DNA of 61,641 bases from Lachnospiraceae bacterium (GTDB taxonomy: Bacteria; Bacillota; Clostridia; Lachnospirales; Lachnospiraceae), in assembly GCA_024691125.1 (NCBI GenBank), contig JAILNV010000083.1:1-61641 (forward strand), written 5' to 3'. Positions 19,226 to 28,378 of the stretch are shown piece after piece. A program made the translations under genes and the position numbers. The stretch's first letter is position 1. Each line of letters begins with the position of its first letter. Under the pieces are notes generated by a model. That model was given only the letters and a program-made list of their open reading frames with translations, was not told the DNA's origin and did no database searches.

Positions 19226-22200
19226 TCACATATCCTCTTCCATACCATCAAGTAATTCGGGAATGTCGGTATTAGTGCTGTTTCCCGTATCATCCGACTC
19301 ATTTACCGGATTCTCAGGCTCATTTTCCGGTTCGGTTTCGACATCTTCTGCCGCTCCGTCTCCTTCAGTTGTCGTTACAGGTTCCGTAAGAGTGTTGCGG
19401 AATTCCGATTCTTCACCGTCTATCACGGGATTAGAGTAATTAGCGTTGTTTTGCGTATTAATATCATATGCTCCCGGGCGACCCGAAACACTGTTCTCAT
19501 CAACATAATTATACAGAGCCCTCGTATATTCCTGCCCGTCACGAATGGCAAGCCATTCTCTCGCCTGATCCTTGGATACACCAAACTTCTCATCCAATTC
19601 GGATGTTATCTTGTTATCCAGCTCATCAAACTGTTCCGTTATGCCATATCTTTGAGCATTTTCCCTTTGTTCATCCACATCTCCCGTTGCCTGTACGAGA
19701 GCGTTCAGCGCATCAGCCGTCATCCCCAGCTCATAATAGTTGCTGTATGAGCGCAGCTTCTGCTGCAGTCTGTAAAGGATCAGATTCTTATCATATAATA
19801 CCTGCTGTTCTTCATTAAGTGTATGACCAAGCAGTGACATATATGTTTTCTTATAATCTCTTTCCTCGAATGAAACATAGGCATCATTCATATCATTATA
19901 ATATGGGATCACCATCGCAGACATTCCAATAAGAACACCGAACGAGAGCGTGCATATCATAATAAGCGCCACCTTCTTCTTAGGAAGCCTGGGCATCTTG
20001 AACAGCTCGCTGTCCCGTGGTTGTTTTTCTTTCTTCGGTTTTTTCTCTTTTTTAGGCTTTTTCTCTTTCTTGGGCTTTTCTTTCTTCGGTTTTTCCTTCT
20101 TGGGCTTCTTTTCCTTCTTCTTTTTCTCCTTAGCCTTGGAACCTTCATCGTCGCCCATTTCTTTAAGGATCTTTTCGTTGTCGGCAGCACCGTCCTTGGC
20201 TATATCTTTTGCGGTTTCTTCTGCGAATACGCCGCTTCCGCCTTCTTCGTCCTCATCCTCTTCACCCGGCACGGCAAGAAGGCTCTTTATGAGTCTCTTG
20301 AAGAAGCCCATCTTCTCAGTACTTTTTTCCTTCTTATCTGTTCCGTCAAGGGTGGCATTTGAGTATTCTTCGGCATCACTTAATTCCATACCGGAAAGTG
20401 CCTTCTCCATTTTTTCATTATACTCAATCTCTTTAGCGGTCAGCCCGGGAGCATCTTCTTTCTTTTCTACATCTTCTGCTCCTTCTTCGCCTTTACCTTC
20501 TTCACCCTCTTCATCAGACACCGGAAGTCCTTTTTTCTTTGCTTCCTTTGCCTTGCGTTTTTCTTCCTTCTCTTTCTCCTTCTGAGCCTTCTTTTCTTCT
20601 TTTTCTTTCTGTTTCTGAGCTTTTTTCTCTTCTCTTTCCTTCTTCTTTTTCTCTCTTGGGCTTAATTCCTCTTCATCTTTACCGTCGCCATCCACTTCCT
20701 TTAGAATGTCTGCGACCGGGTCGTGTTCACCCTGATCTGTGACAGAAGGATCCACAGCCTCGAAATTATCATTTTTATCGAGCAGATCACCTATCTGGGC
20801 TATATCTGCATCATCTTCTATTCCGGCTATGATATCGCTGAGCTCAGCATCTGCGTCAACAGCATTGCCTGTAGGCTCACCCATTTCTTCAATTGATTTC
20901 AGAAGCTGATCAACCTCATCCTCTGACATCATCTGATCTGACGGAGGATTATACTCATCTTCGGCTCCCATCTCAGACAAACCGATATCAGACATATCCG
21001 TTCCGGCTGACTGCTCTGTTCCGTCAGGCGAACCTGCATCCATATCCGTGGCAATATTTGCACCGGAATCTGTATCCATATCTGCAAATGACGAAATATC
21101 TGATCCAAGATCGGAATCCATACCCGGTTCCATGCTCATGGCAGATGATCCCGTCAAACCGAGCTCCTCTGACAATGCCTTCATATCAGCATTTGAACCC
21201 AGATCAGACATATCCAAACTGTCGGTCGAATCCATTGACGTATCTATATCGGCAAGAAGACTGTTTAACTCTTCATCCAGACTGTCCGCGGACTCCGATG
21301 TTCCCGGATTGGCACCGGTTTCATCTGTTCCACCCATTCCTTCCATGCCGGAAACCAGGGAATCTTCAGATACGTTCTCCATTTCCATGCCGATATCTGA
21401 CATAATCTCTTTCCCGATTTCATCAATTGATGGCAGATCCGGCTTATCTTCAGCATCCTCTATTGCCTTGTTGAGTTCCTCAAATGATACTCCATCCAAT
21501 ACATCGGAATTAAAATTCTCATCGCCCAATACGCTGTCTGTATCCTCTCCCGGAATATCCTCTGAAATGGTATTCAAACCGGAGTCATCCATAAGCTTTT
21601 CAAACATAGCATCCAGCTCTGCTTCTTCGCTTCTCTCTTTTTTCTTTTTCTCCTTTTCATCAAATGCTGCCAGAAGCGCATCCATCTCCGCTTCGGACAT
21701 CATATCGTCTTCCAGTTCCTCAGCCTGATTCGGTTCTGGTTCAGGTGTCGGCTCGGGAGTTACCTCCGGCATCTCAGGTACTTCCGGTATTTCCGGTGTC
21801 TCAGGAATTTCCGGTTCTTCCGGCACTTCCGGTATCTCCGGCATCTCAGGTACTTCCGGCATTTCCGGTATCTCAGGTGCCTCAGGTACTTCCTGCATTT
21901 CCGGTATCTCAGGTGCCTCGTCAGATATCGGCATATCGTCAGGTATAGGCGTGTCCCCTATGGGCATATCTCCTATTGGCATCTCATTTATCGGCATATC
22001 CCCTATGGGCATGTCTTCTATGGGCATGTCGCTGATCGGTATATCCCCAATTGGCATGTCTCCCATAGGCATGTCGCTGATCGGCATATCCCCAATTGGC
22101 ATGTCTCCTATGGGCATGTCTCCTATGGGCATGTCTCCTATGGGCATGTCACTGATCGGTATATCCCCGATTGGCATGTCTCCTATGGGCATGTCGCTGA

Positions 22201-23206
22201 TCGGCATATCCCCGATTGGTATGTCTACGATAGATGATATATCAGGAATCTCGGGTACTTCGGGAATTACTGGTGTCTCAGGCATTTCCGGTACTTCCGG
22301 CACTTCGGGTATCTCTGGCATTTCCGGTGCCTCAGCGACTTCCGGTATCTCAGGCATCTTCGGTGCCTCAGGTACTTCCTGCATTTCCGGTATCTCAGGT
22401 GCCTCGTCAGATATCGGCATATCGTCAGGTATAGGCGTGTCCCCTATGGGCATATCTCCTATGGGCATCTCATTTATCGGCATATCCCCAATTGGCATGT
22501 CTTCTATGGGCATGTCGCTGATCGGCATATCCCCAATTGGCATATCCCCGATTGGCATGTCTCCGATAGATGATATATCCGGAATCTCGGGTACCTCAGG
22601 AATTACTGGTGTCTCAGGCATTTCCGGTACTTCCGGCACTTCAGGTATCTCTGGCATTTCCGGCATTTCAGGCGCCTCAGCAACTTCCGGTATCTCCGGT
22701 ATTTCAGGGGCCTCGTCAGATATCGGCATATCCCCGATTGGTATGTCTCCGATAGGCATGTCTTCTATAGATGATACATCCGGCATCTCGGGTACTTCAG
22801 GAATTTCAGGTGCCTCAGGAATCTCAGGCACTTCCTGCTCCTCTGTCGATACACCCTCTAATGAAGAATAATCTTCTGCTATAGTATCATCCACCACAGT
22901 ATCTGCTGCCCCGGCATTATCAATCGAAGTTTCATCTTCGGCAGACGTATCAACAGACTCCTCGGATTCTGGATTTTGATCAGCTTCGGATTCAGGATCA
23001 CCTCCAAAGACATCATCAAAGTAGTCCATATCCGAATCATCCGAGTAATCTTCCTCATCCTCCTCATCATCAGCCAAAGATGCAAACAGCTCAGCCACGG
23101 AAGGCATTTCGTTCTTTCTCGACCGGTTCGCAACTTTCTCCGGTTCATTATCAGAACCTTCTATATTGTTCAATAAATTATTCAGATAATCCTCTGTTGC
23201 GCTCAT
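19226..23206 (-). CDS. Giant acidic tandem-repeat protein with one membrane span and FliM-like motifs
   Basis: 1326 residues. An Asp/Glu-rich N-terminus (1-125) is followed by a Pro-Glu-Ile/Val/Met block and more than thirty PIGDM/PISDM pentapeptides (about 125-490), further acidic regions, a Lys-rich stretch (KKEK units, about 840-900 and 1040-1075), a single TM (about 1079-1101), then about 225 residues with helical TPR-like character. The lysines before the TM predict the repeats inside the cell and the C-terminus outside. MMSEAEMDALLAAF (502) and MMSEDEVDQLLKSI (759) resemble the FliM/FliN N-terminal CheY-binding motif. Its own promoter is at 23.25 kb. No homologous family was recognised; function unknown. 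Confidence 0.85.
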   Translation of the reverse strand: MSATEDYLNNLLNNIEGSDNEPEKVANRSRKNEMPSVAELFASLADDEEDEEDYSDDSDMDYFDDVFGGDPESEADQNPESEESVDTSAEDETSIDNAGAADTVVDDTIAEDYSSLEGVSTEEQEVPEIPEAPEIPEVPEMPDVSSIEDMPIGDIPIGDMPISDEAPEIPEIPEVAEAPEMPEMPEIPEVPEVPEMPETPVIPEVPEIPDISSIGDMPIGDMPIGDMPISDMPIEDMPIGDMPINEMPIGDMPIGDTPIPDDMPISDEAPEIPEMQEVPEAPKMPEIPEVAEAPEMPEIPEVPEVPEMPETPVIPEVPEIPDISSIVDIPIGDMPISDMPIGDMPIGDIPISDMPIGDMPIGDMPIGDMPIGDMPISDMPMGDMPIGDIPISDMPIEDMPIGDMPINEMPIGDMPIGDTPIPDDMPISDEAPEIPEMQEVPEAPEIPEMPEVPEMPEIPEVPEEPEIPETPEIPEVPEMPEVTPEPTPEPEPNQAEELEDDMMSEAEMDALLAAFDEKEKKKKERSEEAELDAMFEKLMDDSGLNTISEDIPGEDTDSVLGDENFNSDVLDGVSFEELNKAIEDAEDKPDLPSIDEIGKEIMSDIGMEMENVSEDSLVSGMEGMGGTDETGANPGTSESADSLDEELNSLLADIDTSMDSTDSLDMSDLGSNADMKALSEELGLTGSSAMSMEPGMDSDLGSDISSFADMDTDSGANIATDMDAGSPDGTEQSAGTDMSDIGLSEMGAEDEYNPPSDQMMSEDEVDQLLKSIEEMGEPTGNAVDADAELSDIIAGIEDDADIAQIGDLLDKNDNFEAVDPSVTDQGEHDPVADILKEVDGDGKDEEELSPREKKKKEREEKKAQKQKEKEEKKAQKEKEKEEKRKAKEAKKKGLPVSDEEGEEGKGEEGAEDVEKKEDAPGLTAKEIEYNEKMEKALSGMELSDAEEYSNATLDGTDKKEKSTEKMGFFKRLIKSLLAVPGEEDEDEEGGSGVFAEETAKDIAKDGAADNEKILKEMGDDEGSKAKEKKKKEKKPKKEKPKKEKPKKEKKPKKEKKPKKEKQPRDSELFKMPRLPKKKVALIMICTLSFGVLIGMSAMVIPYYNDMNDAYVSFEERDYKKTYMSLLGHTLNEEQQVLYDKNLILYRLQQKLRSYSNYYELGMTADALNALVQATGDVDEQRENAQRYGITEQFDELDNKITSELDEKFGVSKDQAREWLAIRDGQEYTRALYNYVDENSVSGRPGAYDINTQNNANYSNPVIDGEESEFRNTLTEPVTTTEGDGAAEDVETEPENEPENPVNESDDTGNSTNTDIPELLDGMEEDM
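21750..22850. repeat. 15-bp tandem repeats and a 486-bp internal duplication
   Basis: Inside the acidic repeat gene. The 15-bp unit encodes the pentapeptide PIGDM/PISDM. A longer block is duplicated with a period of 486 bp (162 codons): the segment at about 21874-22045 recurs at about 22360-22531 with few differences, including an identical GTGTCCCCTATGGGC at 21951 and 22437. All periods are multiples of three, so the frame is kept. Confidence 0.85.
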
Positions 23207-23248
23207 TATAATCTCCCGAGTGGATTAAATACTATCATCCAAACTAAA

Positions 23249-23277
23249 ATATTATCATAAAATCAACCATTAAACAA
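23249..23277 (-). promoter_or_regulatory. Promoter of the acidic repeat protein
   Basis: Minus strand TTGTTT (23272-23277), 17 bp, TAATAT (23249-23254), about 40 bp upstream of the start codon. Confidence 0.6.
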
Positions 23278-23323
23278 TATTTTCCGAGAACATGGCTTAT
23301 CTTCAAACCGCATAAATCAGAAA

Positions 23324-23358
23324 AGTCCTGCAAACGCCATTACCGACGCTGCAGGACT
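23324..23358 (-). terminator. Terminator of the liv operon
   Basis: A 9-bp perfect stem AGTCCTGCA (23324-23332) with TGCAGGACT (23350-23358). On the minus strand it is followed by TTTTC, just after livF. Confidence 0.7.
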
Positions 23359-23378
23359 CATTTTGTCATTGTCTGTTC

Positions 23379-24086
23379 TTACCCTCCCAGATATGCCTTT
23401 CGTACCATATCATTATGAAGAAGCTCCCTGCCTGTACCGGTTGTAACTATTCTGCCGGTCTCGAGCACATAGCCTCTGTCTGCCACCTTTAACGCCATTT
23501 GAGCATTCTGCTCGACAAGAAGTATTGTCGTTCCCTTAGAATGCAGCTGTTTTATGATATCAAATATCTGCTCAACAAGGATAGGCGCAAGACCCATAGA
23601 TGGTTCATCAAGCATAAGGAGCCTCGGATGTGACATAAGAGCCCGTCCCATTGCCAGCATCTGCTGTTCTCCACCCGATAGAGTACCTGCTATCTGTTTA
23701 TATCTTTCCTTAAGCCTCGGAAACAGTTCATATACATTGTTTAAATCCTCATCAAGTGTTGAACCGTCGCCTATATAAGCACCCATCTCAAGATTTTCCT
23801 TAACGGTAAGCTGCTGGAATATCCTTCTTCCCTCAGGGCAGAGTGCCATTCCTTCTTTCACTATCTTATGCGCAGGTATCCCGTTAAGTATCTTACCGTT
23901 AAATTCAACGTTTCCGTTTCCGAGCTTAAGCAGCCCTGCCACTGAATTAAGGGTAGTGGACTTGCCTGCACCGTTTGCACCGATAAGAGTTACTACCTCT
24001 CCCTCATTTACCTCAAAGGAGATGCCCTTTATCGCATGGATGCTTCCGTAATATACATGCAGTTCGTTAACTTTCAGTAATGACAT
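23379..24086 (-). CDS. livF: Branched-chain amino acid ABC transporter, ATP-binding protein
   Basis: Second nucleotide-binding subunit of the Liv system. 235 residues with Walker A GANGAGKST, signature LSGGEQQMLAMGRAL, Walker B LLMLDEPSMGLAP, and switch His in TILLVEQNAQMAL. The C-terminus VRKAYLGG is typical of LivF. Last gene of the operon, 2 nt after livG. Confidence 0.95.
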   Translation of the reverse strand: MSLLKVNELHVYYGSIHAIKGISFEVNEGEVVTLIGANGAGKSTTLNSVAGLLKLGNGNVEFNGKILNGIPAHKIVKEGMALCPEGRRIFQQLTVKENLEMGAYIGDGSTLDEDLNNVYELFPRLKERYKQIAGTLSGGEQQMLAMGRALMSHPRLLMLDEPSMGLAPILVEQIFDIIKQLHSKGTTILLVEQNAQMALKVADRGYVLETGRIVTTGTGRELLHNDMVRKAYLGG

Positions 24087-24088
24087 GC

Positions 24089-24928
24089 CTAATCCTCTCC
24101 TTTACCTAAATAAGCCTCTATTACCTTCGGATTGTTCTGGATATCATTAGGCGTACCCTTTGCAATTATCTCTCCGAAATTAAGAACAGCAATACTCTCA
24201 CACACTCCCATTACGAGATTCATATCGTGCTCTATAAGAAGGATGGCAATCTTGAATTCATCCCTTATCTTCTCGATATTCTCCATAAGTTCCGATGTTT
24301 CCGACGGATTCATTCCCGCTGCAGGCTCATCAAGAAGCAGAAGCTTGGGACCTGTAGCAAGTGCCCTGACGATCTCAAGCCGGCGCTGTGCACCGTAAGG
24401 AAGTGATCCCGCCTTATATGAGGCCATCTCCTCCATATCGAATATTGACAGAAGCTCCATGGCTCTCTCATGTGCCCTTTTTTCTTCCTTCCAGTATTTG
24501 GGGAGTCTAAAAACTCCTGTAGGCATATGATAGTGTATGTTGTTATGTAAACCAATCTTAACATTATCTTCAACCGTCAGCTTGTCGAAGAGCCTTATAT
24601 TCTGGAATGTTCTTGCAATACCTGCCTGATTAACCTGAATAGTATTCATACCATGGGTATCCTTACCGTCAAGAAGTATGGTTCCCCTCGTCGGTTCGTA
24701 CACCTTGGTGAGCAGATTAAACACTGTAGTCTTACCTGCACCGTTGGGTCCGATAAGACCGGATATCTCGGTAGGACTCATTCCGATGTTAAACTCGTTA
24801 ACGGCAGTCAGACCGCCAAAATCTATTCCCAAATGGGATACTTCCAGAATGAGCGGCTTATCTTTATCACGTTCCGGAACGAAATTGGGACTGGGTAACT
24901 GTACCAGCTTAATGTCCTTATTACTCAT
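24089..24928 (-). CDS. livG: Branched-chain amino acid ABC transporter, ATP-binding protein
   Basis: First nucleotide-binding subunit. 279 residues with Walker A GPNGAGKTT, the LivG-typical FQNIRLFDKLTVEDNVKIG, signature LPYGAQRRLEIVRAL, Walker B LLLLDEPAAGMNP, and switch IEHDMNLVM. An N-terminal extension of about 25 residues precedes the ABC core. It begins immediately after livM. Confidence 0.95.
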   Translation of the reverse strand: MSNKDIKLVQLPSPNFVPERDKDKPLILEVSHLGIDFGGLTAVNEFNIGMSPTEISGLIGPNGAGKTTVFNLLTKVYEPTRGTILLDGKDTHGMNTIQVNQAGIARTFQNIRLFDKLTVEDNVKIGLHNNIHYHMPTGVFRLPKYWKEEKRAHERAMELLSIFDMEEMASYKAGSLPYGAQRRLEIVRALATGPKLLLLDEPAAGMNPSETSELMENIEKIRDEFKIAILLIEHDMNLVMGVCESIAVLNFGEIIAKGTPNDIQNNPKVIEAYLGKGED

Positions 24929-24929
24929 C

Positions 24930-26000
24930 CTATGCCGCCTCCTTCCGTGATTTCTTCATGATGTTATCTATCGTATTACGCACGAAGGTCATGGCCTTCT
25001 CATTATTTGTAATAAGCATTACCAGAATAAGGACTATCGCATATACGAGCATGCGGTAATCCTGGAATTCACGCAGGAGTTCGGGAAGCACGGTAAGAAG
25101 GGCTGCTGCTATTATCGAGCCCCGCAGATTTCCTATGCCGCCAAGAACGACAAATACAAGTACAAGTATGGATGTATTAAAGTCGAACTTCTTGGGGACA
25201 ACGGTCGAGTAATTAAGTGCATATAAGGCTCCGGCAGCACCTGCCATCGCTGCCGATGTAACAAAGGCCATCAACTTATACTTGGTAACCGGGATTCCGC
25301 AGGCTTCAGCTGCTATCCTGTTGTCCCTTATCGCCGCAATGGCACGTCCCGGACGCGAATCAATAAGGTTCTGTATATAGAAGAGAACAAGAAGTATCAG
25401 GATAATACCCACAAAGAAGGTAGATAACTTGGTAACTCCCAGTGCACCCATCGGACCTGACAGTATTGTCTTGCCGCCCGGCTCAAGATGTAGGGAGGGT
25501 TCATCCTTAAGCGAGAAATGAAGTCCCCTTTCGTCTATACCGACATACAGACAATTAAGAACATTCTTAATTATCTCTCCAAAAGCCAGAGTAACGATGG
25601 CAAGATAATCACCTCTCAAACGAAGTACGGGAATCCCTATCAGGATTCCGGCAATCCCGGCCACTAAAGCACCTATTATAAGTGCCATGATCAGCCTCAT
25701 CTGCCCGTTTGGAACGGACGATGCAAGGCTCTGGGCAACCACAACCCCCGTAAATGCTCCGACAGACATAAAACCGGCATGTCCCAGACTTAATTCCCCG
25801 GATATTCCAACCACAAGATTCAATGACAGTGCCATAACTATATAAGCACAGATCGGAATAAGCTGCCCCTTAAGTGAGCTTCCCAGATGTCCTGTTGATG
25901 ACAGGATCTGAAAGACTATAAAGAAACATATAACTATCCCGTAATTTACAAAGGATTTACTTGCTTTCTTTGACAATTTCTTTTTATTCATATCACCCAT
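24930..26000 (-). CDS. livM: Branched-chain amino acid ABC transporter, permease
   Basis: 356-residue inner-membrane permease with about 10 hydrophobic segments and the conserved LivM stretch ALSLNLVVGISGELSLGHAGFM. The EAA-like cytoplasmic loop (RDNRIAAEACGIPVTKYK) contacts the ATPases. Pairs with LivH. The start is ATG 26000 with an AGGTGAG ribosome site; 9 nt separate it from livH. Confidence 0.94.
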   Translation of the reverse strand: MGDMNKKKLSKKASKSFVNYGIVICFFIVFQILSSTGHLGSSLKGQLIPICAYIVMALSLNLVVGISGELSLGHAGFMSVGAFTGVVVAQSLASSVPNGQMRLIMALIIGALVAGIAGILIGIPVLRLRGDYLAIVTLAFGEIIKNVLNCLYVGIDERGLHFSLKDEPSLHLEPGGKTILSGPMGALGVTKLSTFFVGIILILLVLFYIQNLIDSRPGRAIAAIRDNRIAAEACGIPVTKYKLMAFVTSAAMAGAAGALYALNYSTVVPKKFDFNTSILVLVFVVLGGIGNLRGSIIAAALLTVLPELLREFQDYRMLVYAIVLILVMLITNNEKAMTFVRNTIDNIMKKSRKEAA

Positions 26001-26009
26001 GCTCTCACC

Positions 26010-26879
26010 TCAGACTTTCTCAGCTATCTTCTTCCCGAGAAGACCTGTGGGCTTGACTATAAGAACAATGATAAGTACGGCAAAAACAATGGCATCACTC
26101 AACTGGGTGGAAATATACGCTTTGGCAAATATTTCTATGATGCCGAGCAGGATACCGCCGAGCATGGCTCCCGGTATGGAACCTATGCCGCCGAATACAG
26201 CTGCCGTAAAAGCCTTGATACCGGGCATGGCACCGGTTGTCGGCATAAGCGTCGGATATGCCGAACACAGGAGCACTCCTGCTATTGCAGCAAGTCCCGA
26301 ACCTATCGCAAAAGTCATCGAAATCGTTGCATTGACATTTATGCCCATAAGCTGTGCTGCGCCTTTATCCTCGGAAACAGCTCTCATTGCCTTCCCGAGC
26401 TTAGTCTTTGAAGTGAACATTGTAAGTGCAATCATTATAATTATACTTGTTATTATGGTAACTATAGCTACTGAAGATATCTGCACATCCCCAATTACAA
26501 GATTGGGCAGATTCACCATATTGGGGAATGCCTTGGGATTGGATGACCAGATAAGAAGAGCTGCATTCTGGAGAAAATAGGAAACACCTATCGCCGTTAT
26601 CAGCACTGCCAGTGAGCTGGCCTCCCTAAGAGGCTTATATGCCAGCTTCTCGATTATCATTCCGAGTATCGTACATACAAATACCGAGAAAAGCACCGAA
26701 GGTATCACGGGCCAGCCGAGATATGAAGTCGAGCAGAAAGCCATATAACCTCCTATCATAATAACATCACCGTGCGCGAAGTTGAGCATCTTGGCAATAC
26801 CGTATACCATGGTATAACCAAGCGCAATGATCGCATATACACTTCCGAGACTTATTCCGTTAATAAGATATGATACCAT
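26010..26879 (-). CDS. livH: Branched-chain amino acid ABC transporter, permease
   Basis: 290-residue permease. It starts MVSYLINGISLGSVYAIIALGYTMVYGIAKMLNFAHGD, a textbook LivH N-terminus. ATG 26879 is preceded by AGGAGG, so an upstream in-frame ATG at 26957 is rejected. Part of livJHMGF. The gap to livJ holds a hairpin. Confidence 0.95.
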   Translation of the reverse strand: MVSYLINGISLGSVYAIIALGYTMVYGIAKMLNFAHGDVIMIGGYMAFCSTSYLGWPVIPSVLFSVFVCTILGMIIEKLAYKPLREASSLAVLITAIGVSYFLQNAALLIWSSNPKAFPNMVNLPNLVIGDVQISSVAIVTIITSIIIMIALTMFTSKTKLGKAMRAVSEDKGAAQLMGINVNATISMTFAIGSGLAAIAGVLLCSAYPTLMPTTGAMPGIKAFTAAVFGGIGSIPGAMLGGILLGIIEIFAKAYISTQLSDAIVFAVLIIVLIVKPTGLLGKKIAEKV

Positions 26880-26919
26880 ACTGCCTCCTGTTATTTGTTT
26901 TATATTCAGTATATGATTC

Positions 26920-26945
26920 AAGGAGCCGTGAAGCCACAGCTCCTT
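26920..26945 (-). other. Intercistronic hairpin between livJ and livH
   Basis: AAGGAGC (26920-26926) pairs with GCTCCTT (26939-26945), with extra pairing inside. No U-run follows on the minus strand, so it is more likely an mRNA-stability element favouring livJ than a terminator. Confidence 0.55.
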
Positions 26946-26968
26946 TATATCATACACCGAACTCAGTC

Positions 26969-28261
26969 TTACAGACCTACATATACTCCGTCCTTGATAA
27001 CAACGGCCTTGGGTGCCTTGTTAACCTCTCCGTTTGCGGTCCAGGTCATACCCTCACCTGTGATACCGTCAACAGAGAAATTGGAATCCGAGAATACCGA
27101 AACAAGTATCTCACAGATTTCCTCATTTGACTTATCCGTTACATCAAGCCCGCCGTTCTTGTCTGCATAGTACTTAAGAGCCTCATATATTGCATAAGGG
27201 CAGTCATATCCGTCAGCAGCGAACTGGATGGGAACCTCCTTGTAACTGTCCTGATACTTCTTAACGAAATTAACTGTCTTCTCATCCGTTGCATCTGCCG
27301 AGAATGGTGTAAGAAGCATAACGCCCTCTGCCAGCTTGGTATCGAAGCCTTCGAGACCGAGGATACCGTCCATACCGTCCACACCGAACATGGGAACCTT
27401 GTAACCCATTGAATCTGCCTGCTGAAGGATCAGTGAAGCGGGTGTATAGTAGATAGGAAGGAATATAAGGTCAGCACCCTTATCCTTGGCATCTGTAAGC
27501 TGAACCGAGAAGTCATTGGCTGTATCATCTGTAAATGTCGTTGTTGAAACAACCTCAAGACCAATCTCCTGAGCTTTTGCTGTAAATGTCTGGTAGATAC
27601 CGGTTGAGTAAACATCCGAGTTATTATAGATGATCGCTACCTTACTTCCGAGATTGTTATCCTTTATATACTGAGCCGAAGCAGAACCCTGGTTGGGATC
27701 CGAGAAGCACAGCTGGAAGATATCATCACCCTGCTCGGTAACAGATGTAGCCGAAGCTGAAGGTGTGAGCATGAATACACGGTCGTTGTTAGCCTCTGCC
27801 GCAACAGCAACACAGGGCGTTGTTGTCACACAGCCTACGATCGCCTGAACCTTCCAGTCTCTTAACTTATTGTAAGCGTTAACCGATTTCTCGGCGTCAT
27901 GCTCATCATCCTCGGGCTGATATTCCATCTTGAAATCAGGACTTATCGCATTGATCTCATCTACTGCTATCTGTGTTCCGTTGTTAACGGCATTACCATA
28001 CAGCGCAGCTGCACCTGTAAGAGGCCCGATCATACCTATCTTAAGCGTACCGGTAAGAGCTCCCGAACCGCCCTCTGCCGCATTTCCGGCGTCTGCTGAA
28101 CCTTCATCAGAAGATCCGGCATCTTCTGAACCCGTTTCCGCAGATCCTGCATCCGTAGATCCTGCATCTGCAGCAGGTGCGGCTCCCTGACCCTGAGCAC
28201 AGGCAGTAAATGAACAAACCATTACTGCTGACATCATAAGTGCAAGTAACTTCTTCTTCAT
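26969..28261 (-). CDS. livJ: Branched-chain amino acid ABC transporter, binding lipoprotein
   Basis: 430 residues. Signal sequence with lipobox-like SFTAC, then a low-complexity Ala/Gly/Ser/Asp/Glu linker (about 23-68) that holds the binding domain off the membrane. The mature two-lobed domain opens with LKIGMIGPLTGAAALYGNAVNNG, typical of Leu/Ile/Val-binding proteins. First gene of the operon, with AGGAGG before ATG and a consensus promoter and leader hairpin upstream. Confidence 0.95.
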   Translation of the reverse strand: MKKKLLALMMSAVMVCSFTACAQGQGAAPAADAGSTDAGSAETGSEDAGSSDEGSADAGNAAEGGSGALTGTLKIGMIGPLTGAAALYGNAVNNGTQIAVDEINAISPDFKMEYQPEDDEHDAEKSVNAYNKLRDWKVQAIVGCVTTTPCVAVAAEANNDRVFMLTPSASATSVTEQGDDIFQLCFSDPNQGSASAQYIKDNNLGSKVAIIYNNSDVYSTGIYQTFTAKAQEIGLEVVSTTTFTDDTANDFSVQLTDAKDKGADLIFLPIYYTPASLILQQADSMGYKVPMFGVDGMDGILGLEGFDTKLAEGVMLLTPFSADATDEKTVNFVKKYQDSYKEVPIQFAADGYDCPYAIYEALKYYADKNGGLDVTDKSNEEICEILVSVFSDSNFSVDGITGEGMTWTANGEVNKAPKAVVIKDGVYVGL

Positions 28262-28297
28262 AATATTCTCCTCCTTTGAAACCTTTAAAGAATCCTT

Positions 28298-28327
28298 AAA
28301 AAAGATGGCGGCTCTATCTGAACCGCC
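28298..28327 (-). terminator. Terminator-like hairpin in the livJ leader
   Basis: GGCGGCTC (28307-28314) pairs with GAACCGCC (28320-28327; one G-U), followed on the minus strand by a run of six U (28298-28303). It lies after the livJ -10 and before the livJ ribosome site, so it could attenuate livJ or terminate the upstream GH5-GT2 gene. Confidence 0.75.
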
Positions 28328-28341
28328 CTTGTTTCTTAACG

Positions 28342-28370
28342 ATTATAAGTACAAACTATTATAATGTCAA
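28342..28370 (-). promoter_or_regulatory. Consensus promoter of the liv operon
   Basis: Minus strand TTGACA (28365-28370), exactly 17 bp, TATAAT (28342-28347): a full consensus match, lying just downstream of the GH5-GT2 stop codon. Confidence 0.9.
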
Positions 28371-28378
28371 GACTTATG

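Noticed and set aside
19950-20585. A 211-codon plus-strand frame rich in Phe and Ser
   Set aside because: Antisense of the Lys/Glu-rich region of the acidic repeat gene; composition mirrors KKEK codons.
21951-22871. A 306-codon open frame on the plus strand full of short repeats
   Set aside because: It is the antisense of the 15-bp repeats of the acidic repeat gene; the period keeps several frames open. No ribosome site or promoter supports it.
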